A program made the translations under genes and the position numbers. A stretch of DNA of 64,000 bases from Circinella minor (Eukaryota; Mucoromycota; Mucoromycetes; Mucorales; Lichtheimiaceae), in contig JAEPRB010000103.1 in the NCBI GenBank assembly GCA_016758965.1, forward strand, positions 1-64,000, read 5' to 3'. How positions within the stretch are numbered: position 1 is the first letter of the stretch; each line of letters opens with the position of its first letter. Below are positions 10,947 to 21,502 of the stretch, piece by piece. The notes beneath the pieces are model-generated. The model was not told the origin of the DNA and made no database searches. It was given only the letters and a program-made list of their open reading frames with translations.

Positions 10947-12861
10947 TTTTTTTAATATATTATTTTGGTTCCTTAAAAAAAAAAAAAGGGTGGTTTTATA
11001 TAAAAAATAAAAAAATAAAAAATAAAAAAATCAAAGGCGAACTGGGGAAATTCTCCTCTCGAGATCCATTTTTTTGAAAAACAAGCCACTTCATTCGGCA
11101 TAAAAGAGCATATCCAATCATCTTGGAGGATTATTATTTAAGCCAATAAGTAAAGTTATTCCCTGACAGTGGAACTGTCAGATATATATACTCATGACAA
11201 AAGTCTCTTATTTATTTACAGCTACTATAATTACAAATCGAGTTTATAGTTAGAAGCATAATTACTTTAAATGATTCAACATTCCCCGTAACACGTCAAG
11301 AATAATAACCTTTTTTGCCATAAATCATAAAGTTCTGTTTTTGTTGTTCGAGTCATTATCTTTTTATTTTGTTATTATCATTTGCATTCAATTTATTAGG
11401 TCATACACCAAGTGAAAAAAAAAAAAAACAATCAGCTGAATGTATGCTACTCCTGTTTACATTTATCTATTTATCATACTCACTTATTCTCTAGTTGATT
11501 TCACAATCTTTGTATATTCTTAATTGACTTTGATCGTTTACTTCTACAAAATATTTATTCTATAATCTTTATTATAAGATTTCTTGGATAAGGACCCATT
11601 TACTTGTCGATTTTTGTTAAGTATATCAAGATTTTTTTTTTCTCTAAAGATTGGATCCATAACACTTTTTTTGTTTACTCTATTGGAAAAGACCGAACGC
11701 GTCATTTTGTATATACTTTGTTCACGATTGTTTGATTATGTTTGGATCGATATGAATGGTATGATTGATTAAGTAACCAAAATGAGTATATCTACTTTAA
11801 TTATGTAAGCATGCCATTTTTAGGTGTATTTAGGAAAGAAAAAAGTAGATTACTTAATATATATATATTTTAGAAGATGGCTCCTGTTTTTTGTTTACTC
11901 AATCTATGAACTGTATGTAAAAACTCTCAACTGAACTAGATTTGGACTTCTTTAGATAGTATCAAAAAAATCGTTTTACATACAAATCAAACAGAACTCG
12001 AATAATACGGCAATAATTCGTTGGAAGATTTTTTTTTAGACTGACATTTTTTCTATTAAACGCAACTACAACAAAACCATTTGAAGTGACATATATACTA
12101 TGTAAATATTCTTCATATTCATCCTGTCTTTAAGTATATACAATACATCATTATTATGTATTATTTATGTATAAAACATATGCTTCTGGTATCATTTGAT
12201 TGTAGTCATTACTTGGAAAAATATTTAATATTTGATATAATTGTGATTGTTGAGGAACCTTGCTCAAATGATTAAAATGGTGTTCTTATGCTTTATTGTG
12301 CCCTGATGGATCAAAACGTTCATTGAACAACGACGAATTATCATGATAGTAGGAACGATCATAATAGTCGTCTTAATAGTTAATATGATATTATTGGCTA
12401 AATATGGATACGCACCATAATACTTCCTTTGATGAAGTGGAAGTCCTAAGAAAAAAAGAGGCACTAAAAAAAATTAAATTTATCACAAGTTGCATTCGCT
12501 GGCAAATGTATCCCATTTTATCAAAACAGCTACTGTAATTAAATGGTATTATTACTATGTAATAGATTCTTTAATTGCAACGATAGAAGTGTTGAATAGC
12601 TTGGTAGGAAAAACATTAGACTTTTCAATATATTAACTCCCCAGTCATATTTTTTTATGGTCACTTTTAGCTTAATTCAGATGAGAGAGATTTATGTAAA
12701 AAAAAATCGGATGCCCGCTCGGGGAATTTTCTTTTTAATAGTAAAAGCTTAAACCCTTGGATCTTGTTACTTACAACTAAAAATTCTTATTCACCTCTCA
12801 TTCTCTTTTTCTTGTTTTTTTTTTTTTTTCGTTTTCTTTGAAAATATAATAATATACAATT
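10947..12861. other. Intergenic region of about 1.9 kb
   Basis: This region separates the EBP1-type gene and the CsbD-like gene, which are divergent, so it contains both promoters. It holds a short perfect hairpin (CTGACAG-TGGAA-CTGTCAG near 11163) and a short hydrophobic frame at 12343-12420. No further gene is supported. Confidence 0.55.
12343..12420 (+). CDS. Candidate 25-residue hydrophobic ORF
   Basis: From ATG at 12343 the frame reads MIVGTIIIVVLIVNMILL and ends AKYGYAP-stop, a single membrane-helix-like segment. The frame is open back to a TGA at 12304. The layout (a TGG-ATC codon pair, a basic patch, a hydrophobic helix and an aromatic tail) resembles the 7991-8098 frame. No homologue is recognised; it may be chance. 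Confidence 0.15.
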   Translation: MIVGTIIIVVLIVNMILLAKYGYAP

Positions 12862-13896
12862 ATGGCGACGAACAATCCATATAAAAAGCCAGATAATGAA
12901 AAAAAAGGAGGGCTGACACCAGTTATTCCAGGTTTACAGCCACAATATGATCAACCATTAAGACGACCTTCTTCTTCCTCTGTATCATCAGCATCTCATA
13001 AAGAAGATTCAGCTACTACTACTACTACTACTAAACCAACTGTATCAGAAACAGAACAACCTCAACCCATGCCGTTCAATACACAAACGTCCCCAACTAA
13101 TTCATACACACCATCACAGCAACAACCTCAACCCATGCCATTAAATAAACAGCCATTTCCATCCGATCAATATACACCTCCAGCTCCACAACAGTTACCT
13201 GTCCAAACAAACACACAGCAGCAAACTAACATTCCTCCACCTCCTTCACAATCTGCATCTACTCAAGCATCTTCATCGCAACCCAATATCTTATTAACAC
13301 AACAGCATACACCGTCTGAACAAGAACAACAACCTCCATCTTATGCATCGTCACAACAACAACAACAAAATCAACCCCCTATTATCACAGCCATGCATGA
13401 AAAAGATATTTCTGCTTCACCCGAACTCTCTTCAGCTGCACAAAAAATGAAAGAAAAATTACACGATCGTTATCGTCTTAATGAAGAACCACCAACACAA
13501 ACGTTTTCTCCAAGACAAGAGCATGCACAACAATATCAAGATGTTTCTGCTGAACATTTAGTTGAAAATCCTGTAGGTGATCCTACGTTAGATAAATTAA
13601 AAAGTGGGTTTTGGAAAGGAGCGGGAAAAGTGCAAGCAACTCTAGGGGACTTGTCTGGTTTGGAAAAATGGCAAGATCAAGGTAGAACGAATGAAGCATG
13701 GGCTGATACAGCTTATCGTGAAGCAGAATCGAGACATCGTTTAGGTGAAGCGAGTTGGTTAAATGGGGAATATAATGTGATTATGGGTAAATTAACAGAT
13801 GCTCTTGGATATGTGGCTGGTGATCCAGAAATGCAAGCAAAGGCACGATTAAGAGCTCATGAAGGTCAACAGGAAATTGAACGATTAAAACGATAA
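12862..13896 (+). CDS. CsbD-like / Hmp1-type (cruciform DNA recognition) protein
   Basis: This intronless frame encodes 344 residues. Residues 1-240 are low-complexity and rich in Q, P and S, so probably disordered. The last 110 residues hold a CsbD-like helical region: KLKSGFWKGAGKVQATLGDLSG, then a W-x3-G repeat with ARLRAHEGQQEIERLKR at the end. Fungal proteins with such a region are annotated as mismatched-base-pair and cruciform-DNA recognition proteins (Ustilago Hmp1) or as stress-related CsbD proteins. The molecular role in this fungus is not established. The gene faces the DUF4112 gene with 123 bases between stop codons. Confidence 0.65.
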   Translation: MATNNPYKKPDNEKKGGLTPVIPGLQPQYDQPLRRPSSSSVSSASHKEDSATTTTTTKPTVSETEQPQPMPFNTQTSPTNSYTPSQQQPQPMPLNKQPFPSDQYTPPAPQQLPVQTNTQQQTNIPPPPSQSASTQASSSQPNILLTQQHTPSEQEQQPPSYASSQQQQQNQPPIITAMHEKDISASPELSSAAQKMKEKLHDRYRLNEEPPTQTFSPRQEHAQQYQDVSAEHLVENPVGDPTLDKLKSGFWKGAGKVQATLGDLSGLEKWQDQGRTNEAWADTAYREAESRHRLGEASWLNGEYNVIMGKLTDALGYVAGDPEMQAKARLRAHEGQQEIERLKR

Positions 13897-14019
13897 TATA
13901 TATAAAAAGAAATCTAATGATATTATTACTAATTAATAATAATAATACCATTTAAATTGTAGAAGAAACACATTTATATAGTTTTACTTGTTATATTAAT
14001 TAATAAACAAAACTTATTA

Positions 14020-15068
14020 TTAATTTGATTTATTGCCTTGTGCTTTTCTATTCGTTTTTTTACTATTTCTACTTGCTTTTTTAATATTGCCATTGCTTTT
14101 CTTTGTATCATGATTAGTGTTGGTAGATGATCTTGTTGGGTCAACGTTTTTATTTATTGCTGATGTCAATGATGATGAGCTTTCTTCTCCTACTTCTGTA
14201 ATAGCCGCTTTCGTTATCGGTTTACTGATACTACTATTACCGGTGCTTCCATAATCTCCTCCAACACCTCTTTCTTCTCGTAATTCATCACGTCGTCGTA
14301 AAAATAAATATTCTTCCAAAATTAGATAGTTTCGCCAATTACATTTGAACAACTAAATCACATGGATACACATTAATATTATATTGTTTTCTCCTTTCAA
14401 AGTAATTATTTTCTATATCTATTTGACTTACTATGTCAAGGATATCACCAGCAATGGGAGTTAAACCCAACCTTATGAGAAAAAAAAAAAGAGGTAGAGT
14501 GAGATCTACAGATTATACAAAAAAAAAAAAAATACTTTCCCTATTTGGGTTTTAAAAAAAAGGAATATTCTAAACTTACACAAAATCAACAAATACATTG
14601 ATTAGCATTTTAAATAAGATATGATTAGGTAGATTTGTTTTACTTGCTACTCGAACAAGATTTAACGCCAAAAATAAACAAATCACATCTCCTATACCAG
14701 GTACAAGACCTACAAGATGCAATCAAATTTATTTATTTTTTTTCGTGTTTACAAAAAAAAATATATATAAGGTAGTACGTATTAACTAACTTACCAATAA
14801 TACCATCCAGACCAACAGTACAACAACAACATTGAAAACCACAATCCAAATGCCATGCACGAGACTTGACTCGACGAAGGATTTGTCGATCATGTGCACT
14901 TAGAATCATATCTGCTTGAGGACGTTTTTTCCACCAGTGTTTTTTAGTTGAAGCTGAAGTGGCTTCAATTGCAGCTCGTATTTCAGGATCTCTTTCAACA
15001 ATGGATGGTTTATTTTGCATATGTTCTGCAGCTTTACCAAGAGCTAACTTGGCAACGTATTTACTCAT
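14020..15068 (-). CDS. DUF4112 membrane-associated protein
   Basis: Four exons join. The N-terminus is MSKYVAKLALGKAAEHMQNK. A conserved core follows: GLDGIIG, LVPGIGDVICLFLALNLVR, ILFKMLINVFVDF, VGLTPIAGDILDIV and FKCNWRNYLILEEY. The paired G-x-[IV]-P-x-[IA]-G-D motifs on two hydrophobic hairpins and the N-x-R-N-type end are the hallmarks of DUF4112, found in bacteria and fungi with unknown function. The C-terminal 80 residues are basic and Ser/Lys/Asn-rich, probably disordered. Two hydrophobic segments suggest membrane association. The start at 15068 gives the usual short fungal N-terminal extension. Confidence 0.8.
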
Positions 15069-15365
15069 TTTTTAAATAATAATATTAATAGTGAGAGAAT
15101 CAGTGTTATAAAAAAAAAAAGGATATGTGACTCTATTGAAGAAGTAAAAAAAAAAAAAAAAAAGGCTGAGGGTATAAGTGAAAAAAAAAAAAAGAAAGAA
15201 AGAAAAAAAAAAAAAAAGGAAAGGAAGGGTACGGGGAGAAAATAAACTTTTTTTTATATGTGTGTGCGTGTGTGTGTGTGTGTTCATGAGTGTGTGTGTT
15301 TTGAAAACCCAACTAAACATCTCAAGATTATGCAAAGTTATCTATTTCTTGTTTCGGAGTTTATC

Positions 15366-17034
15366 TCATGATCGTTTCGGTTTTTTCATCATGGTAGTAG
15401 TCATTCCTCCTTCATCAATTTTAACTTCTTCATCCCAATCCTTGAAAAAGTCTGTAATTTTTGAAATAGAACGTTTCTTACTATTCATTTTATTTTTCTT
15501 GTCTTTAAATCCTTCAGGTTCAGCTATTTTAGTAAATGTTCCTCCACAAGTAATTTGATGTTCGTGAAACCAATTATCTGCTTTTTGCGGTGGTCTATAA
15601 ATGTTTGATCATCAAAGTTATTTATTTATTTTCTTCCAAATCCATCCCCCCCCACCACCACCACCAAAAATACTTACCTATTCATGGATCGACTCACTTT
15701 ACCATAATAAGGTGGTCTTTCTCGACATGGACCCTAAATTAATAACAAAAAAAAAAAAATTAATATATTACATAATAATTATAAAGTTTTACTTACATCA
15801 CATATCCAAACATGAGTTCTATAATGTTCTACTTCATCATGAAAACTAATAAATTAATGTTAATATGTATAGATCATCGTAGAAGATTATCTTCAATAAC
15901 CCCCATTATATAGTTATTTACAAAACTTACTTGTGATAAACAGTAATATTTGTTCCTGCACTGTTATTGATACGATTTGCATGTTGAAGAAATTCTGGAC
16001 CATGACCATCTAATTAATAACACCATGTTAGTTAATAATGTAAATATAAACAATAGTTTTTTTTTTTTTACTAAACGAACGTTAATTTAATAATACCATG
16101 GTCACTTATTTTCATTTGAATAAACAATAGTGCATGTATCATTTCATGCTATAAACAAGATTTAAATATAAAAGGATCTTTTGTTCAGTTTCAAAAATAA
16201 ATGTTTTTTTAATATAACTTACAAGTAATGTATTCACCATATCTTCACGAGATCGAAATTTTAATAATGGTTCAGATAATTTAATAACAACATAACCTCC
16301 ACGTTGATATTCACAAATTCCTGCACTATTCAAATTTAATATACATTTCACTAATCCATTTCCCCGCCGCGCCCCCATATATATTTTACCATAATGTCAT
16401 TCTTTTAGACCATTTGACCTATTATCATAAAAATAAAAAATAAAAAATTAGAATTATTTATTATTAATAAAAGGGTGGGGGTGGGGTTTACCTCAACTGA
16501 AGCAAGTTGTCCTTTAAAATAGTGTTGATCAAAGGCCAAAAATAATTCGTGAAGATCAGGTGTTGGATCAATTAATTCATTATTTGGATCAGGTATAGCT
16601 GTTACTGTCAATGGTGTTGTTACTGGTGAATGAGATTTTCTACTACTTTGTTTCTTTTCATATTCCTGTTCTTCTTCAAGTTGTAATTGTCTAGCTAATG
16701 CCAGATCTCCTTCTAATACTTCATAAGGTGATTTTTTATAAAAAGCAAACGAATTACTACTACTAGCACCATTATTATTTTTATGATTATTTTCTTCTTG
16801 TTCTAATTGTTGTTGTAATTGTCGAGCGAATTCTAAATCAGCTTTTAATCGATCATTAATTGATTTTTGTTCTTGTTTTTGTAAATAACAAGCTAATTCA
16901 ATATCCTGTTGATCTTTTGAAATAGGTTGTTTTTCTTTTCTTCGCTGTTGACGTTTTTGTTGATTCTTTTTTTCTTGTATTAAAAGTTCACGTGCTTCCT
17001 CTTCATCAGTAGAAGAGCAGGATGATTGACTCAT
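15366..17034 (-). CDS. SprT-like DNA-protein crosslink metalloprotease, Spartan (SPRTN)
   Basis: SPRTN is the DNA-dependent protease that degrades proteins crosslinked to DNA during replication. Exons give the SprT domain start (IDPTPDLHELFLAFDQHYFKGQLASVE), then LSEPLLKFRSREDMVNTLLHEMIH. The HEMIH zinc site is split by an intron near 16148, and the third histidine lies in SDHDGHGPEF. Next come NRINNSAGTNITVYHSFHDEVEHYRTH and a zinc ribbon with C-x3-C and H-x4-C ligands (WICDGPC, HEHQITCGGT), all typical of SPRTN. The N-terminus (first 150 residues) carries three repeats of a D-x2-x-A-x2-LQ motif. Near the C-terminus SKITDFFKDW resembles a PCNA-binding box without its glutamine. No C-terminal ubiquitin-binding zinc finger was seen. 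The upstream neighbour on the same strand is TAF10. Confidence 0.85.
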
Positions 17035-17175
17035 ATTTATAATAAATAATAAACAACAAATAAATAGAGAGACGGATGTAGTAAAAGAAAAGAGTAATTT
17101 TTTTTTTCAATAAAAGATAAAAAAGAAATGGGATAAAATTTATATACAAGTTAATAAAAAAAAAAAATTAATTAT

Positions 17176-17623
17176 TTAAGAATAGTAATCAGGTTTTTTG
17201 ACATTGACACCATATTCAGCTAATGCTTGAGATAAATCTTCCATTGTAAGTACTGCCTTACGATCCTATAATAATATATAATAATATATATATTTATACA
17301 TTATTATTCTCTTTCAACAACTTTCACTCTCTATAATATAATATAATATATATCATTTTACCTTTCCAGTTTTTCGATTACCAGATTGTCTTACTTTACA
17401 GTATTGAAATGCATCAGTAGCAATATCTGCTACAAATTTTTGAGTTGCCAAAGCTAACAATCGTTTTCTATATATATATATATTCATAAAAACTTTTTTA
17501 AGTTCCTAATTATCATATATGTCTTTAATAATAACTTACATTCGTACATCCTCACAATCAAACCCAGTTCGACTCAAATAATAATCCGTAACAGCATCAG
17601 GTATCTAAAAATATTTCCATATG

Positions 17624-17655
<32 letters not shown>

Positions 17656-18266
17656 CAATAATCTCTCTTTTCCCTCTTTTTTTTTTAAATATTATAACTT
17701 ACAATGGGAGTATAATTATCCATCATAGCTAAAAATTCAGCCAATGTTTTCTCGCGTTTATTTAAATCATTCTCCACAGCAGCAGTTGTAGAAGGTCCTG
17801 ATGTTTGTTGTTGTGATAGTTGCTGAGGTTGTTGTTGTTGTTGTTGTTGTGGTACAGGTCCTACAGAAGAAGACGCAGCAGGAACAGGAGCATTAACAGA
17901 GGGTGTAGACGATGACGATGATGTAACGCCTACCATTGGAGTTGGATTCGTTGTCATTATGGGAGCTGAAGGAGTAACATTGCCTGTTGTTGAAGGTGTT
18001 AAATTTTGTTGTTGTTGCTGTTGAAGAGTTGGTGTTGTTACTGTTGCTGTTGTTGTAGAAGAATGTGGAGGCATGGAAGAAACTTGGTTAGGATTTTGAA
18101 ATTCAGTTGATCCACTAGGTGTCATTTGTAATTGTTGTTGTTGTTCAGGAGTAGTAGCAGCATTAACGTCAAGTTCCATGGGTGTCAAAGAATTAGTGGC
18201 AGGTGAAACTCCACGAGGTGTTTGATTGTTATTATTGTTATTATTACTATTACTATTATCTGCCAT
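17176..18266 (-). CDS. TFIID/SAGA subunit TAF10
   Basis: TAF10 is a histone-fold subunit shared by TFIID and SAGA. The first exon (17705-18266) encodes a long disordered N-terminus of N, Q, S, T and P followed by [14 protein letters not shown]. Later exons give [44 protein letters not shown] and [25 protein letters not shown], which is the complete TAF10 histone fold and C-terminal helix. The protein ends DYYS. The first ATG (18266) is in an A-rich context. The gene ends 142 bases from the SPRTN start on the same strand. Confidence 0.9.
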
Positions 18267-19899
18267 TTTTTGTTAGAAATGTATAAAGAGAAACCACTTG
18301 TCCAATATAGAGAGAAAAAGAAAAGGGAGAGGGGAGTTTATTGTAAATCAAAGTTCTCTCTCATTGCGCCAATTGAAATACAAGTCACCCAATAGGTTCC
18401 ATTTTCTTTTTTATAATTTAATACAACTAAAAGATGATTTTTATGTCGATAATAATATTGGATACCATAATATAAAGTAACTGGTTTTATTAACAAAATT
18501 ATGAATTAGAAGATTTGTATTTATAAATCGAATGTTTTGTTGTATGTCTAAAATATACCAAAAGAAATATATGTTCACTGCGTATTTATATAAGCATATA
18601 CTGTATATAATAAATTATGGATCATTTTCTGTTATAATTATAGTTATGGATTATATTGTCACTATGTGTACATACACTTTTATTATATCTATATTTAAAA
18701 CTCTGTATATACATTTTTATTATTATACAGAAGACAGTTACTACTTTTAAAGCCATATATGTAATTAAAAAGAAACAAAAAAGCAATGAATTATTTAAAT
18801 ACTCGTATTTGTTAGCATGAAAGCTATTTACGTACCGTCTCGTTAATAATATGATGCTCCACATAAAAGTATAAAGTACGTAGAAAAATGACATCCAAAT
18901 GATGATTTTGACACGGACGAACCAGCACCAGAGGATTCTTACACAATCCCTACCTCTAAACTAGCATATCCTTCTACTACTGCATTAGCCATTTCTTTCT
19001 TCTTTCTTTTTATTTATTTTTATTACGTACTTTCCAGTCCCACCAAAACTTTTTCTCTCATCAATTTAACTTTTTCCCAATATGGCTTTTTTCAGTTTTT
19101 ATTTTCTACGTACCCTTTATATTTATACGTATATATACACTTGCTCTTCATCCTAATGAACCCCAAGGAAGCGACACCACAGGCCTGTTTAGGCCAAGGT
19201 CCATTAGTCTTCCATCTTAATAAACTTAAAAAAGTTTAAACTATAAAATAGAAGGGTTATGAATATGTATTACTTATAGGAAGAACCGACTTGTAATTTT
19301 TTTTCGAGTCAACAGAAATAGAAAGACTATAAGTATCGTTAAATTCAAAATCCATTTTCCATTGGCCCTAGTAAAACTACTTGTTTATATATCCGTCTCG
19401 TTTATTTATTTTTATTGTTTGGATTTCTTCCATAGTGTTCGCAGTGATACAATGTCATCATTTAAATTTATTCTTATGCGAAATTGATAGAAAGAATAGT
19501 ATTCTCTCATTGCTGAATAATAATAAACTGTACTTTGTGTTCATATATGCATCAATCCATAAAAGCAAAGCATAAAAGAAAAATTTTATTGGGACTCTGA
19601 GCCAGGTATAAAAGAATATACAAATAAACATAATGAACTTTGTTCGATTTTGGAAATGCTTTGTCACACATCAGGATGTGCATGTGTACGTCATTTTATT
19701 ACCATATTCATTAGAAGACAAAGGAAAAACGATGTTGACACGTAATGTTATTACTACTTATATTTATTTAAAGATAGAATAATTAATAATATTATCATAC
19801 AGCTGAAAACTTAATTTATAGTAGGGTGGTACTGTAATTGAACACTTGAATTATCTTACCTTCAACTTTATAACACAACTTTAGTATCGAAGTGTCTTC

Positions 19900-20034
19900 T
19901 TAATCACATTGTGTTGTATATTCATATCTCGTACGTACATTAAAAACAGGGTATACACCATCTCTAATTCTTGCTTTTTCTGAGTGTAGTTCATAACGAC
20001 AAACCTGTATAGATTCTCGACGTTTGGTTCTCAT
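19900..20034 (-). CDS. Candidate 44-residue charged ORF
   Basis: The frame begins MRTKRRESIQVCRYELHSEK and ends RTRYEYTTQCD-stop. Its mixed, charged composition is unlike the surrounding AT-driven F/Y/I-rich frames, which is the reason for listing it. It is also open upstream to a TAG at a possible acceptor. No family is recognised; it could be the last exon of a small gene or a remnant. Confidence 0.25.
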   Translation of the reverse strand: MRTKRRESIQVCRYELHSEKARIRDGVYPVFNVRTRYEYTTQCD

Positions 20035-20711
20035 GAACCCGACATCCTAGTTCTGTTACTTATTTTCAAATTCATTACATCCTGTTGTGCTGTTTCTGTG
20101 TCATGATGTATGTGTTATATCCTACTATCTAGTTTCCCACTCACTTCTTCTCTATATTCAAGAGTGCCTTAAAAGGCACTAACTCGAAAAAAAGGAAACT
20201 TCTTTTATCATTTGACTCTTACATCTGTACTCTCTTGGTTTGTATTCAGTACATACTATAAAAACCTACGTAGCCGAGCAAGAAGATTATGGTCCATAGT
20301 ACCAAGATGAATTTAGTATTGAATAAATCAATAAATGAAAAGCTCCTATTTAAATCATATAATAAATACTTTAGAAAAAAAAAAAAAAGAACAAGTTTTA
20401 TTGCTGTGTCATGTACACACTTGAAAAGTAATAGGAGCTGAATAATATACAGTATGTTTAAAAACTTTATGCTTTGAATGCGTTTCTTTCACTCCCAGTT
20501 TTTATCCGAAAGGAATAATTCCAGGGTAACATAGATTATAGGGTATGTTTCAAAATAAGAGAAATTGTTATACAATATATTTGTTTTGGAATGATTAGTG
20601 GAAAATAGATATATCTAGCTAAATGTAAATTAGAAGTGATAACTAAAAAAAAAAAAAAAAACAGAAAAGGTTATATACTTTACTATGGTCATCATAAGGA
20701 CTGGGAATGAT

Positions 20712-21154
20712 TCAGTTTAATGGTGCTCTTCCAGGGTCTGAGTTATAATATAGCTGTTCTTTTGAATTAGGATGTTGACGTACTTCGAGTTGTTCAATAA
20801 TAGGATACATAGAGTTGGTCATACTGATGTGACAATATGTCGAGTGTTTGCCGTAGTGTAAGATTAAGTGGTAGATGAATGTATAAATGGTATGATAGCG
20901 TGCTGTTTGAAAAAAAAAATAGTGATAGGTTTTGTCTTCTTTTCGGAACTCCACCAGGAAGCCAATCTAGTAGTCGTCAGTGTATACAACAACCACAACT
21001 TTTTTGAGACATGGGTAATCAGAATACACATTTTAGTTTGACAAGCAGCACGTGTTTTCATACCAGTTGAGGAATCTTCTAAAAACTTATTAAAGACGCC
21101 TTGTTTATTGTAGCGTATGGCCTGTTTAAAAACAATTCGATTACGTTTTTTCAT
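20712..21154 (-). CDS. Candidate two-exon small basic protein (about 93 residues)
   Basis: Exon 1 (about 21065-21154) encodes MKKRNRIVFKQAIRYNKQ and continues to FLEDSST. A GTATGA donor can join a strong poly-pyrimidine acceptor (TTTTTTTTTTCAAACAG) near 20910, and the phases match. Exon 2 then reads ARYHTIYTFIYHLILHYGK and ends EQLYYNSDPGRAPLN-stop. An alternative acceptor (GACGACTACTAG) would give DWLPGGVPKRRQ instead. No homologue is recognised, and function is unknown. Confidence 0.3.
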
Positions 21155-21502
21155 ATATCTATTTTCTGAAGTTTAATATAGCATCCGCTTTGGACGATCT
21201 TTCTCTGCTGTTTAGCTGGTTTTTTTTTTTTATATTACTTTTAGCGGTTAAATCTTTGTGCAAATTTCGGTTCCGTAATTATGCGAAAAGAAGAACGAAA
21301 ATGATTGGATAAACGTATTTGGTAAATTATTAAGTAGGAGCATCAAAAATAAAAATATACACTAAGTATATACTTAAACGTAAAAAGAGAGTACGTAAGT
21401 GGTTTTCCTTAAATAAACGACATATATATTATATAAACAAGCGAATATAATAATTTGTTACTATATATTATTTTTTTATAGCAATTAAAATAGTCAATAA
21501 CT

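Larger units (their letters stand above)
18267..21502. other. Gene-poor 3.2-kb region with short exon-like frames
   Basis: No standard gene could be assembled. The stretch contains an ATG-less open frame of 115 codons (+, 18892-19239), a charged 44-codon frame (-, 19900-20034), a hydrophobic frame (-, 20246-20343) and a possible two-exon gene (-, 20712-21154). A 10-bp inverted pair AGCTCCTATT/AATAGGAGCT lies about 90 bases apart near 20341 and 20431. Confidence 0.5.

Noticed and set aside
15072..15335. F- and H-T-rich frame with TH repeats on the minus strand
   Set aside because: It is translated GT/CA microsatellite and poly-A tracts between DUF4112 and SPRTN.
20160..20185. Hairpin AGTGCCTTAAAAGGCACT as a terminator
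   Set aside because: A chance-level palindrome in a fungal desert; intrinsic terminators of this type do not act in nuclear genes.
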